Assembly (NCBI GenBank): GCA_036925085.1 | Contig: JAUPFP010000072.1 | Span: forward strand, 310,001 to 374,000 | Length of the DNA: 64,000 nt | Reading direction: 5' to 3' | Origin: Brachycybe producta | Lineage: Eukaryota; Arthropoda; Diplopoda; Playtdesmida; Andrognathidae | In this document: positions 55,724 to 64,000 of the stretch, one piece after another | How the letters are laid out: each line of letters begins with the position of its first letter | How positions within the stretch are numbered: position 1 is the stretch's first letter | Notes under the pieces: generated by a model | The model's input: only the letters and a program-made list of their open reading frames with translations | What the model was told of the DNA's origin: nothing | Database searches by the model: none | Translations under genes and position numbers: made by a program

Positions 55724-56687
55724 ATGTTAATAATCAATTGCAGAAGTATAAAAAATAAAGTAATTCAGTTTAGAGAAGCCATAGAAAGCTACAATCCCGA
55801 CATTATTTTCGGTAGTGAATCATGGCTAACTGAAGATGTCTCATCCGCTGAAGTTTTCCCCCAACAGTTTAACATATTCCGAAAAGATCGTAACTTAACC
55901 AAAGGTGGAGGTGTATTTCTTGCTATCAATAAAAACCTAACATCAAAAAGAGAATTCCATTATGAAGGTCATTGTGAGGCAGTTTGTTGTTTTCTTATTT
56001 TCATTCTATCGCCCACCTTCAAATGACGAGGAGGAATTACTCCAATTTAGAAAATGTTTAGATTCCTTATTTTCTACCCACAAACATGCATCAGTTTTCA
56101 TTGGTGGGGATTTTAACCTTCCTGGAATAAATTGGAAAAATTATACTGTTGACTCCCAGTGCCCTAGCAATAAATTAATAGATATACTGCTTGATGGTTT
56201 ATGCACATATTCCCTGGATCAACTAGTGCAAACTCCTACACGCTGCACCAATACAACAGCTAATATTCTAGATCTAGTTTTTACGAACACTCCAGAAAAT
56301 GTCAAATCAATTGAAATTGCTGATGGCATAAGCGATCACAAAATAATTTACTTAGAATTTGTCACCCAATTTGAAAAACTCCAATCAGCTCCCCAAAAAG
56401 TCCTTCAGTACAATAAAGCTGATTGGGCTAATTTTAAGCTTTTTGTAACAAATGAACTGAACAATAAAAGTGGACTGTCAAAAGATGTAAACCAACAGTG
56501 GTCACTGTTTGTTAATGTCATTTTTGATGGCATAAATAAATTCATCCCATGCAAAAATGTAAAATCAAGTGTGGAACCAATTTGGTACACCACTGAGATA
56601 CGCTGCGCTCTTCGTAAACAACGCAAATTTAGATCGAAAATGAGGAACATGGATGATACTACTAAATTGCATTTTAATTCCCAGTGA
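55724..56687 (+). pseudogene. LINE B ORF2 endonuclease, frameshifted
   Basis: EEP endonuclease motifs: IINCRSIKNK, GSESW (catalytic Glu), FRKDRN, FYRPPS, GGDFNLPGINW and GISDHKI. The frame changes near 56,000 (between EAVCCFL and FSFYRPPS) and ends at a stop at 56,685. The part up to WYTTEIRCALRKQRKFR is the region missing in LINE A. Open codons also extend upstream of 55,724 in the same frame. Confidence 0.87.
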
Positions 56688-56702
56688 CATCTTGTTTAAA
56701 AT

Positions 56703-58120
56703 TTGCTTAAAAAGGAACACTTGAATTTTACTAATAATGTCTTAGGGGTATCACTCCATAAAAATCCCAAGTTGTTCTGGAAATATGTAAAATCTCTCAA
56801 CAAAATTCCAAATAATATAACTTCCATTATAACACCACTTGATGATGTCTGTACAAACAAGCAGGTTATTGCAAACACACTTAATGAGAGAATAATGACT
56901 GTTTCCAAAGTGTCTTTCATGCTAATAATGGTGATGAGGAACCTCAACTTGGCACCTTATCTCATGTCATGCCTCACATAATTATAAACTGCACTGGATT
57001 ACAATATTTGCTTTATAATCTAGATGTTAATAAATCTGCTGGTCCAGATGAAATTTTGCCACGTTTGCTAAAGGAGATGGCCACAGAAGTTAGCCCTTTT
57101 TTAAGTAAACTTTTCCAAGATTCCCTTGATAGCGGCATACTGCCTATGGCATGGAGGCAAGCAAATATCTGCCCAATTTTTAAAACAGGAGATAAACATT
57201 GTCCAAAGAACTATAGACCCATTTCTCTAACCTCCATTGTATGTAAGACTCTCGAGCATATAATTTATTCTAATACAATCAAGCATTTAAAACCCGATAA
57301 CTTAATTCATGAAAACCAGCATGGTTTTCGAAAAGGCAGATCATGTGATACCCAGTTAGCACTATTCATCCAAGACATACAATCTGGCTTGGATAGTAAG
57401 GGCGAATTTGACTTGGTATTTTTAGATTTTGCAAAAGCATTTGATACAGTGAAGCATTCACTACTAATTAAAAAAATGGTGACTTTTAACTTAAATAAAC
57501 AAGTAATTTCGTGGACATCATCATTCTTATCAAATAGACAACAGCGAGTCCAAATTGATGGTGCTGTGTCGGACTGGGCTAAAGTAACATCTGGTGTACC
57601 TTAGGGTAGCATTCTTGGACCACTACTTTTCCTTCTGTTCATTAACGATCTGGCAGATAGATGCAACAGTATGATGCGCTTGTTTGCAGATGATGCTGTT
57701 GTGTACAGGAGGATTAGGGATAATGAGGATAGTGAAGTCCTCCAAAGAGATCTAGACAGTGTTGAAGAATGGTGCTCTGAGTGGCATTTACAACTCAATA
57801 GGAGTAAATGCAATGTAATGCGAGTTTCCCGAAAGCGAGAATCTTGCATGGCAGATTATACAATGGGAGATGTTCAGCTAACTCATGTTGATACCATTAA
57901 ATATCTTGGCTTAACCTTGTCCAAAGACATGCTTTGGAAAGATCATATAACCAAAGCAGTTGCAAAAGCTAGTCAAAGGCTGCGGTTTGTCCAATGCAGC
58001 CTTAAACATTGTAATGAAAATGTAAAAAAGGTCTGCTACTTTACCCTAGTTAGACCTATCTTAGAATATTGTTCTCCAATTTGGAGCCCATTTAGAAATA
58101 ACCTAAAACAAGAAATATAA
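56703..58120 (+). pseudogene. LINE B ORF2 linker and reverse transcriptase, with stops
   Basis: The linker (KEHLNFTNNVLG...NPKLFWKYVKSL) is followed by a frameshift near 56,915 and the RT: SAGPDEILPRLLK, NYRPISLTS, HGFRKGRSCDTQ, FLDFAKAFD, SGVP then TAG at 57,601 in place of the Gln of VPQGS, then GPLLFLLFIND and FADD. A further TAA lies at 58,118. Beyond it the sequence still matches the end of family B (RRAARF, ARTDAYFWSF) to about 58,490 but with more breaks. Confidence 0.88.
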
Positions 58121-58796
58121 ATGGTGCAGCGTGTAGGGCTGCAAGATTTATAAAGGGACGGTATGCATATACTGACAGCGTGTCATCTATGCTTCAAGAG
58201 CTAGAAGGGGAAACATTAGCAGTCCAAAGAAATGAGCAAAGCCTCGCTCTTCTGGGACGTTTGCTGTCTGATGATAACATTACTCTGCTTAATGGTTTAC
58301 TAACTAGAATTCCTCGTAAAGGTAGCATTCAAAGACTTTCAAAGAATTAATGGCTAGGACTGATGCATATTTTTGGTCTTTTATTCCTAATGTTGTTAGA
58401 CTATGGAATTCTCTTCCTGTGAATAGTTCTTTGTTAGGACGATTTCAATTTCGTGATGATGTCTTATTTTTAAATAATGACAATCACTCATGATTGGGAG
58501 CAATCCCCCCTGCCACATGGCTTTCAAGCTGATTGCAGGTGTATCTAATTGAATTGAATTGAATTGAACCCTTCACCAAAAAATATTTTGTCGCTTGTTC
58601 GTTACTTGGCACATATTGAGCGATGTTGAGAAACAAGCAACATTCTTTGATCTCAAGCTGGGCGATGTTGCTTTACAGTCACAAAGACATCTCCAGTCGC
58701 AGAGAAACATCGCTCTCAACAATGTTTCCGGGCGAATTATACGTCCTGTCTGTGCTGCTAGGCGCTTTACAAGAAACCCCTCATTCCTCATCATTA

Positions 58797-59104
58797 GGGT
58801 TCGGATTTTGATGCAATATTAACCGGAATATTTCTCAATTTGTGGCCCAAGAGCCAACTGAAGTAATCATCATTAGAGCAACTGCAATTATGTTATTTCT
58901 AATCAAAAAAGCTGGGTAGAGAGGCTAGATGTCTGGTTACTATCAGTTGTCAACTAGAGTTCTAGCCTCTAACCATTGTTTTTAATTAGGAAGAACAATT
59001 GTTTTTTTTATTTTATTATCTAAACGAGATTGTCACTTCACAATTGGCTCTTGGGACACATATTGAGAAACATTCCCGTTGATATTGCATCAAAGTCCGA
59101 GCCC
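58797..59104. mobile_element. Fold-back MITE, copy 2, in transporter intron 1
   Basis: The arms begin TTCGGATTTTGATGCAATATT and pair with the inverse of GATATTGCATCAAAGTCCGA. The middle GAGGCTAGATGTCTGGTTAC / GTTGTCAACTAGAGTTCTAGCC matches copy 1. It lies 230 bases downstream of LINE B. Confidence 0.77.
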
Positions 59105-59904
59105 TACTTATCAGGATATAATCAAAGCATATCATGTGGTATATTTGATGGAGGAGGCACCATCAAAAATTATATGTGAACTTCTCTGATGAGCACATAC
59201 ATCCGTTAAGTTTTCGAAAAGTCGGATTGTTACTTTCACAAATAGGAGTTCCGTATATATATATATATATATAAAAAAAAATATTGCTCAGGACTTCGTG
59301 ACCTGAAAACGTTTAAGAAACACTGTTTTAGAAGAAGGTGCTTCTAATTTACAGAGCGGAAAAAAAATCAGATCACATACTAGGCCTAATATATTCATAA
59401 AAAGAAAATGGGCACCCTTGCGAAAAAGAGAGAAATTACATTGTACACAAGGTAGTTTGAGTGTGCTGAGTGGTGGGCGTTCAACTCAATAAACACGAAA
59501 ATAAATGTTGCGTAGGCTTAATCCAATTTACTGAAAGTTTTTAAGCTCGATATCGGTTTCATATTATGCAAATTTAAACATGCAACAACTGAAGTTGAAC
59601 AAAAACAACAGTATTTTTTAACGAATATGATAGGGATGTATTTTTTTTTTTTAAAAAAAAGTGCTATTGGTTTCGATTTAACTAAATTTGTGCTTTATAC
59701 ATGATATGTTTTCGTGTTTTGTGCTTATTCAATTATAATTATTATTTCTTTCTTTATACGTAAATTTTTATTGTCTTGTTTTTCATGAATTATACACCTG
59801 TACACCACACTATGACATAATGCAATCTAAGTATTACAGGGTCGCTGTGTGGACTTTTGAGAAAGTAGTTTTGCACACGTGCATAGAGAGTGACATTATA
59901 ATTA

Positions 59905-60260
59905 CAATTGCAAAAATAAATACTCTGCAAGCAGCCGGTTGGCCTATGGCAGAGGGATCTTCAGATCCATGTGCTGCAAGATGCATTGTAACAACAAAAA
60001 ATAACCTGTATTGCAAATGTAAAAAAACCTAAATGCATTTATAAAAATTTAAATCCACAATTTATTAAGGACATCATCAATAGCCTGTTTCTTAAGAGCA
60101 TTCCATTGTTGTATATCCCTTGGAAACAAAGACCAATAATAAGAGTTAGTCTTGGCAAAAATCTCTTTAATTTTTCTTGAGTGGTGTCACCCCCTTCTCA
60201 CATACAATGCTTTACATATATCACTAGACTGTGGTTTGGGACATTGACCACGTACAATTT
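59905..60260 (-). mobile_element. LINE A-type 3' fragment in transporter intron 1
   Basis: On the minus strand this carries the tail core (GGCCTATGGCAGAGGGA on +, at about 59,940) and, beyond it, a degenerate match to the C-terminal ORF2 region of LINE A (around 60,090-60,245: CATTCCATTGTTG, CCCTTGG, ACAAAGACCA, GTCACCCCC). It is a 5'-truncated copy, more decayed than LINE A. Confidence 0.72.
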
Positions 60261-61088
60261 TCTTAAACATAAACTAATTGCTGATCTACACCCGCCCACC
60301 AGCATTTCAGTAACACTATTGAATCTCTGCTACATTATTTCATGGCAAGAACCAGACCTTAAAGGTACAGTACACCCTGTTCACTTCTTAATGGTGTCAA
60401 ATGGCACTGAATGTGACTGTAGAATGTTCTTGACAATTATGTGTCACAACAGTGCCAGCCTCTCGTCACGGCATACCGTTTCCGTAACTCATTCTTATGA
60501 CTTTGTCCAAGCTTTGTTACTGCAAACCTTTACATTATGCAAGAGAGAAAAACAAAAGGTCGTGAGGTTATTGTTTTACTTTTAAGATTAGGGCAGTTCG
60601 GTGTTACGCATGTGTTGAACAAAGTTACTAAAATTGACGCATTTGAACGATGTAAATGCGAATTAAGAGGCATATTCGAGAAAAGTTGCTCACTATTCAA
60701 TGTACTTTGCAAAAGTTCAAAAACAGTTTATCAAAAAAAAAAAAAAATACAGATTTTCAACCTAATTTGGTTCATCTTTCTTATTTTGGAAAGTTCTGTT
60801 AAGTGACAATAGTCTAAGTTGACTCGAAGAAAGCATTGAAAAACCACTTGTTTTTCAATTTAAATACGCTGATATTTGAATAAATATGTATCAAAATTTC
60901 GATTTTTTTTTATTGATTTTTTTTTTGTCAAAAAGGTATTTTTTTTATTAAATATTAAGAATGTTGAGATATTTGTTTGCCCGAATTTACTAGCACTGAT
61001 CATAGCACGTGCGCAATATTATAAAGCGCTCTCTGTTGCATTGCGTCTTTTCGGAACAAAATTAAGAGAACCTAAGAGGTGTTTTAAA

Positions 61089-61697
61089 AACTAGATGGGT
61101 TGCACGATCACTTAAGGGTATTTTCACGTTGATATCTTTCAAGTAATCTTTTTATGTCAGTTTGAAAATAATCCAGCAGAGGATATTTTTTAATTTTTGT
61201 TTATACTAAGTTTATTTTGAAAGCCTATCAACGTGAAAATACTAGAGGTGGGACGAATCCTAAAAGGTTCTCGAATCCCTCGAATCTCTCGAATCCCTCG
61301 AATCTCTCATATAAGAATCTTATGTTATTCATTAAGAAGATACAAATATAAATGAAATAATATTAAATTATTTTTTAATAAAAAACAGTGTGGCGCTCAG
61401 GGTCGCCACAAGGTGATCCATTGTTGATCCGGGGGTACCACAGAAATTGCAACAATCGCCGGTTTTTTTTTTCGTTAGTGAACGCTTCTATTGGACATCA
61501 ATGGAGTTAAAACTAATTTACCAAAGTTTTTAACAGTTTTTTTAGGTTAGGATTCGAAAGATGAAAAACGCGCGAAAATTCAAGTTTTCGAATCTTGAAT
61601 ATTTTTCAAGATTCGCGGGATTCGAGGATTCGAATGGCCCATTTCTAGAAAATACCCTTAGATGATTGAGCTGCCATGCACCCGTCTAGTTTCTAAA
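61089..61697. mobile_element. Fold-back element interrupted by the hAT at 61,243
   Basis: The left arm reads ACTAGATGGGTTGCACGATC then TTAAGGGTATTTTCACGTTGATA, and the right arm repeats it inverted (ACTAGACGGGTGCATGGC..., TAAGGGTATTTTCACGTTGATA). The hAT sits within the right arm. Without the insert the element would be about 195 bases. Confidence 0.78.
61243..61647. mobile_element. hAT-type element with perfect 8-bp duplication, nested
   Basis: The ends are TAGAGGTGGGACGAATCC and, inverted, TAGAAATGGGCCATTCGAATCC. Both flanks read GAAAATAC (61,235-61,242 and 61,648-61,655). The interior has tandem TCGAATCCC words and a core shared with 48,960-49,165 and 49,395-49,735. It has no coding frame. 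Confidence 0.86.
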
Positions 61698-61815
61698 ACT
61701 CTTTCTAGTTTCTCTTTATTTTACTCCTGAAAGACACACACACGCACTAATCAGAATGTCGAAAATTCAGCCTGTTGATAAATGATCTTAAAATTTTGAT
61801 TTGTTTTTATTTCAG

Positions 61816-62061
61816 TTGTTCACTTGAAGTCAAATGGCAAAAGTAGAACAGAAACGGTGTTACTGGCAAATGATAATGCGTGCCATCCAATTGAATCAAC
61901 TCCGGTTCATCTGCCTCATAACTCAGATCCTGTATCACAGTTAGAACCTCCAAGAGAAACATGGGATAAAAGAATTGATTTCTTATTGTCCATTGTGGGG
62001 TTTGCTGTAGACTTAGCCAATGTGTGGCGTTTCCCATTTTTATGTTACCGCAACGGTGGTG
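61816..62061 (+). CDS. SLC6 monoamine transporter, exon with TM1
   Basis: This exon encodes residues 72-154. It opens after the acceptor TTTTTATTTCAG and closes at the donor G|GTAAGT, splitting a glycine codon (phase 1). The first half is tail sequence. [13 protein letters not shown] leads into TM1, followed by [22 protein letters not shown] in two adjoining blocks (residues 133-154). Asp137 matches the TM1 aspartate that contacts the amine group in monoamine transporters, and NVWRFP and NGGG are SLC6 hallmarks around the Na+ sites and the unwound part of TM1. Phe134 and Ala139 are the residues found in dopamine and noradrenaline transporters, whereas serotonin transporters usually have Tyr and Gly there. 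I therefore favour a catecholamine-type substrate (SLC6A2/SLC6A3-like), by inference only. Confidence 0.93.
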
Positions 62062-62150
62062 GTAAGTCCTCAGAAAGTATTTATTTATTTTTCTTTTTAC
62101 GAACTTTTAATAAAGGATACGATTATTTTTGTTGTTGTTGTATGTTTCAG
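62062..62150 (+). other. Transporter intron 2 (89 bases)
   Basis: This short intron has a consensus donor GTAAGT and a pyrimidine-rich acceptor TTGTATGTTTCAG. It splits a glycine codon in the NGGG motif that follows TM1, in phase 1. It is the shortest intron seen and carries no repeat. Confidence 0.9.
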
Positions 62151-62282
62151 GTGCATTTCTCATACCTTATTTCATTATGTTAATATTTGGAGCCGTTCCT
62201 CTTTTTTATATGGAGTTAATATTGGGACAGTATCACCGGCAAGGTCCTATTTCATTGTGGAAAATTTGTCCTATATTTAAGG
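62151..62282 (+). CDS. SLC6 monoamine transporter, exon with TM2
   Basis: This exon encodes residues 155-197 plus one base. The acceptor TATGTTTCAG|GT rebuilds the third glycine of NGGG with the last base of the previous exon. TM2 reads [20 protein letters not shown], then the family signature PLFYMEL.LGQYHR and the first intracellular loop ending KICPIFK. The [17 protein letters not shown] end looks more like serotonin transporters, while TM1 looks like dopamine/noradrenaline transporters. The donor is G|GTTCGT, a weak match to consensus, but the position (after the Gly following IFK) and phase 1 agree with the other junctions. The remaining transmembrane helices of the usual twelve lie beyond the window. 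Confidence 0.9.
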
Positions 62283-62344
62283 GTTCGTATTTGTATACAC
62301 TTACATATATTGATAAAAAATATTGTATGATCTATAATTCTATA

Positions 62345-63195
62345 TATATGTGGTAGAAATCTGAGCAGCCCAGAGTAATCTGCAGCCGCGGCAACATCCT
62401 CAAGAGTAGCGGTCGCCAACCAGTGGTCCGCGAGAAATTTTTGGTGGTCCGCAGAAAAATCTGGACAATATTTGCATTTTTTTTTTGTTTTATTAATAAT
62501 AAAACAAAAAAATATTCTAATAAATTCTTTTATTCTGAATGACAATTTTCGCCTTTATATTTCACTAAATTCACGAAATGTACTAGAGTCTAGTACAGTA
62601 CTCGTAAAATACGGCACGCGAGAGCTATATTTTGTTCAGTTTCCCCACCACACGTACGCTTCTCCCCTAAGCTTCAATAATTTATTATTTTGTGATAATT
62701 AAACTAACTTTAATAATTTTGTTACAATTAAACAACCTTAAAAGGTTTTCTATTAATAAAATGGAAGTTCTCTGATCATTATTTGACAAACATATTTATC
62801 TTTTTTTAAAAAAATCCATATTAGTGGTCTGCGGGATTTTAAATTTTGAATTTAGTGGTCCGTGAGGTCCAAAAGATTGGCAACCGCTGCTCTAGAGCAT
62901 GCTGCGGCAGCAATCTCCTCCGAGTATCCTGCAACCAGTCTCTCCCCTATTTTAACAAGGAAGTGTTAGAATGAAACAATAGAAAGTTGGGAGGGGGAGG
63001 GGAGGAAAGACACTTTTTTCGGTAACCTAACCGAACCTAAGTTAACCGAACCGAACCAAATTTACTTTCAAGGAGGAAATAGAGAGAGACTGGCTGCAGA
63101 ATACTCGGATGAGATTGCTGCCGCAGCATGTTCTAGAGGATGCTTCCGCCGCTGCAGATTAGTCTGGGCTGCTCAGATTTCTACCACACATATAT
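62345..63195. mobile_element. Inverted-repeat element in transporter intron 3
   Basis: The arms begin GTGGTAGAAATCTGAGCAGC and continue with TAATCTGCAGCC, CATCCTC.AGA and CATGCTGCGGCAGCAATCTC, on both ends in inverse orientation, next to short AT runs. The middle has TAACC/GGTTA-type words (63,020-63,058). A hAT interrupts the left arm at 62,407-62,889. Confidence 0.78.
62407..62889. mobile_element. hAT-type element nested in the arm at 62,345
   Basis: The ends TAGCGGTCGCCAACCAGTGG and, inverted, CAGCGGTTGCCAATCTTTTGG are of the common hAT form. Flanks CTCAAGAG (62,399-62,406) and CTCTAGAG (62,890-62,897) match at 7 of 8 bases, and the single difference is plausible decay. GTGGTCCGCG words recur at both ends. 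No transposase frame is present. Confidence 0.82.
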
Positions 63196-63218
63196 ACAAT
63201 ATATTATGTTATTGTCAA

Positions 63219-63246
63219 TTTGCAGATTGCCTAGGCAATCTGCAAA
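63219..63246. repeat. Perfect 28-bp palindrome in intron 3
   Basis: TTTGCAGATTGCCT and AGGCAATCTGCAAA pair with no spacer, centred on CTAG. Degenerate copies of TTGCAGATTG and GGCAAT follow at 63,299-63,332. Confidence 0.93.
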
Positions 63247-64000
63247 CAAACAAACCTGCTAGTGAATCTGCAAAATTCAATACATTTTAGGTGTTGGACT
63301 TGCAGATTGGTTGTTAGGCAATTTACAGATTGACTGATTCCGCAGGTTGACAGTAACATATATAATAAAGAGTGTTTGTCCTCACTCACTGACTCATCAA
63401 ACGCACAGCCTAAACCCTCAGTCTTACCGACATGAAATGTTACAGGAATATGTCTCTTATATCGTAAACAACCACTAAGAAAGGATTTTTCAAAATGACC
63501 CCCCAAAGGTGCGAGGCAAGTCAACCCCCCCAAAGTGGTTTTTTTTTTCAACCACTGATGAACTGCAGTCGCTGGACGGTTGTCGATCTCCGCCATCGAC
63601 GACAGTATTTTTTTTCCCACATGGACCGCTTTTCAACCACCTGTCGCGTCTTTACTAACGCTCCGTTTTTATCAAAAACGTTTCCTTGTCATAAGAGTTC
63701 ATTTTGTCTGAATGGCAATTGAGGCAGTTCCTGGCGTCAATTATGAAAACTTTTTTTTGCACTTCACTAAATTACACTAGGGCCACTTTACAACCACTGG
63801 TGGTCGATTCGAGTGGTAGGTTTTCTGCAGTACACAAATTACATTTTTCAGTCCTTCTCGTCTGTAAAGGGGCTATTAAGGTTATCGTGGGTTTTATTGT
63901 CAGCTTTCTGATCTTTTTCTTATGCGATTTTTAATCTTTTATCGATTTTAAATCTTAAAATTCGTTCGTCTAATTGGGGGGGGGGGGAAACCGGCCCTTT

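Larger units (their letters stand above)
55455..58568 (+). mobile_element. CR1-type LINE (family B) within transporter intron 1
   Basis: This longer copy of the same family as 39,874-41,290 is in the sense direction of the host gene. It begins inside ORF1, runs through the ORF2 endonuclease and RT, and ends in ATTGA units at 58,548-58,568. Several frameshifts and stops make it defective. The 5' break lies between about 55,440 and 55,461, downstream of unrelated sequence. Confidence 0.87.
54244..61815 (+). other. Transporter intron 1 (7,572 bases), filled with mobile elements
   Basis: This phase-1 intron runs from GTAAAT to TTTCAG. In order it holds a PIF-type TIR remnant (54,300-54,385), a 100-bp Helitron relic (54,647-54,745), AT repeats (54,743-54,893), a CR1-type LINE in the same orientation as the gene (about 55,455-58,568), a fold-back MITE (58,797-59,104), a minus-strand LINE tail (59,905-60,260), and a fold-back element carrying a hAT insertion (61,089-61,697). 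I see no host exon between the two coding exons. Stretches 54,894-55,450, 59,105-59,900 and 60,260-61,085 hold only AT-rich sequence with nothing recognised. Confidence 0.75.
62283..64000 (+). other. Transporter intron 3, 5' part (runs past the window)
   Basis: The sequence after the exon ending at 62,282 shows no reading frame resembling TM3 of the transporter up to the window end. It holds a TIR element with a nested hAT (62,345-63,195), a 28-bp perfect palindrome (63,219-63,246) and a region with CAACCACT/AGTGGTTG-like motifs (63,520-63,820) that resembles the TTCACAC class of MITEs without clear ends. The last bases include a run of G near 63,977. Confidence 0.6.

Noticed and set aside
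40261-58120. Reassigned stop codons (UAA/UAG read as Gln)
   Set aside because: The host exons and LINE A use ordinary codons, stops fall at different sites in each copy, and one stop replaces Glu; decay explains them.
61950-62061. Ala in LANVWRFP as a damaging change from the Gly of serotonin transporters
   Set aside because: Ala is the usual residue in dopamine and noradrenaline transporters, so it is a subtype mark rather than a defect.

Overview
The window is animal nuclear DNA: AT-rich, intron-containing and packed with transposable elements. The only host gene I can support starts on the + strand near 54,028 and runs off the right end. It is the 5' part of an SLC6 monoamine transporter (dopamine/noradrenaline/serotonin branch). 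Three coding exons are visible (54,030-54,243; 61,816-62,061; 62,151-62,282). All junctions are phase 1 and have GT/AG ends. Together they encode about 197 residues: the cytosolic N-terminus, TM1 and TM2. The species cannot be fixed from the sequence; the gene content only says metazoan, and an invertebrate or basal chordate is an inference.

The left 54 kb holds no host exon I recognise. It is a mosaic of mobile elements. (1) Non-LTR retrotransposons of the CR1 type: a nearly complete minus-strand copy at about 23,094-26,815 (ORF1 with an SGNH-esterase-like domain; ORF2 with endonuclease and reverse transcriptase), a 5'-truncated copy at 39,874-41,290, and a longer degenerate copy at about 55,455-58,568 inside transporter intron 1. 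Several short 3' tails of both families are scattered around. (2) A Helitron-like family with at least nine copies. Most share a CCCGTCAT/ATGACGGG hairpin followed by a CTAG end, and remnants of a PIF1-type helicase motif VI. (3) hAT-type elements with 8-bp target duplications at 20,517, 32,249, 35,755, 61,243 and 62,407. (4) Many MITE-like terminal-inverted-repeat elements, several with TTA or TAA duplications (PIF/Harbinger style), whose ends share a TTCACAC-like motif. (5) Large fold-back elements, perfect palindromes, minisatellites and microsatellites.

Nesting is common and gives a relative order of insertion: a hAT inside a fold-back (61,243), a hAT inside another inverted-repeat element (62,407), an unclassified TIR element inside a hAT (32,718), a LINE inside a TIR element (39,874), and a LINE tail inside a TIR element whose empty counterpart lies elsewhere in the window (34,178 versus 8,391).

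I found no CRISPR array, operon, rRNA, convincing tRNA or new enzymatic system. The most distinctive observations are the Helitron family and its head-to-head and micro copies, a 54-bp spacer-free palindrome beside a LINE tail, the filled/empty-site pair, and a transporter that mixes catecholamine-type TM1 residues with a serotonin-transporter-like end of TM2.
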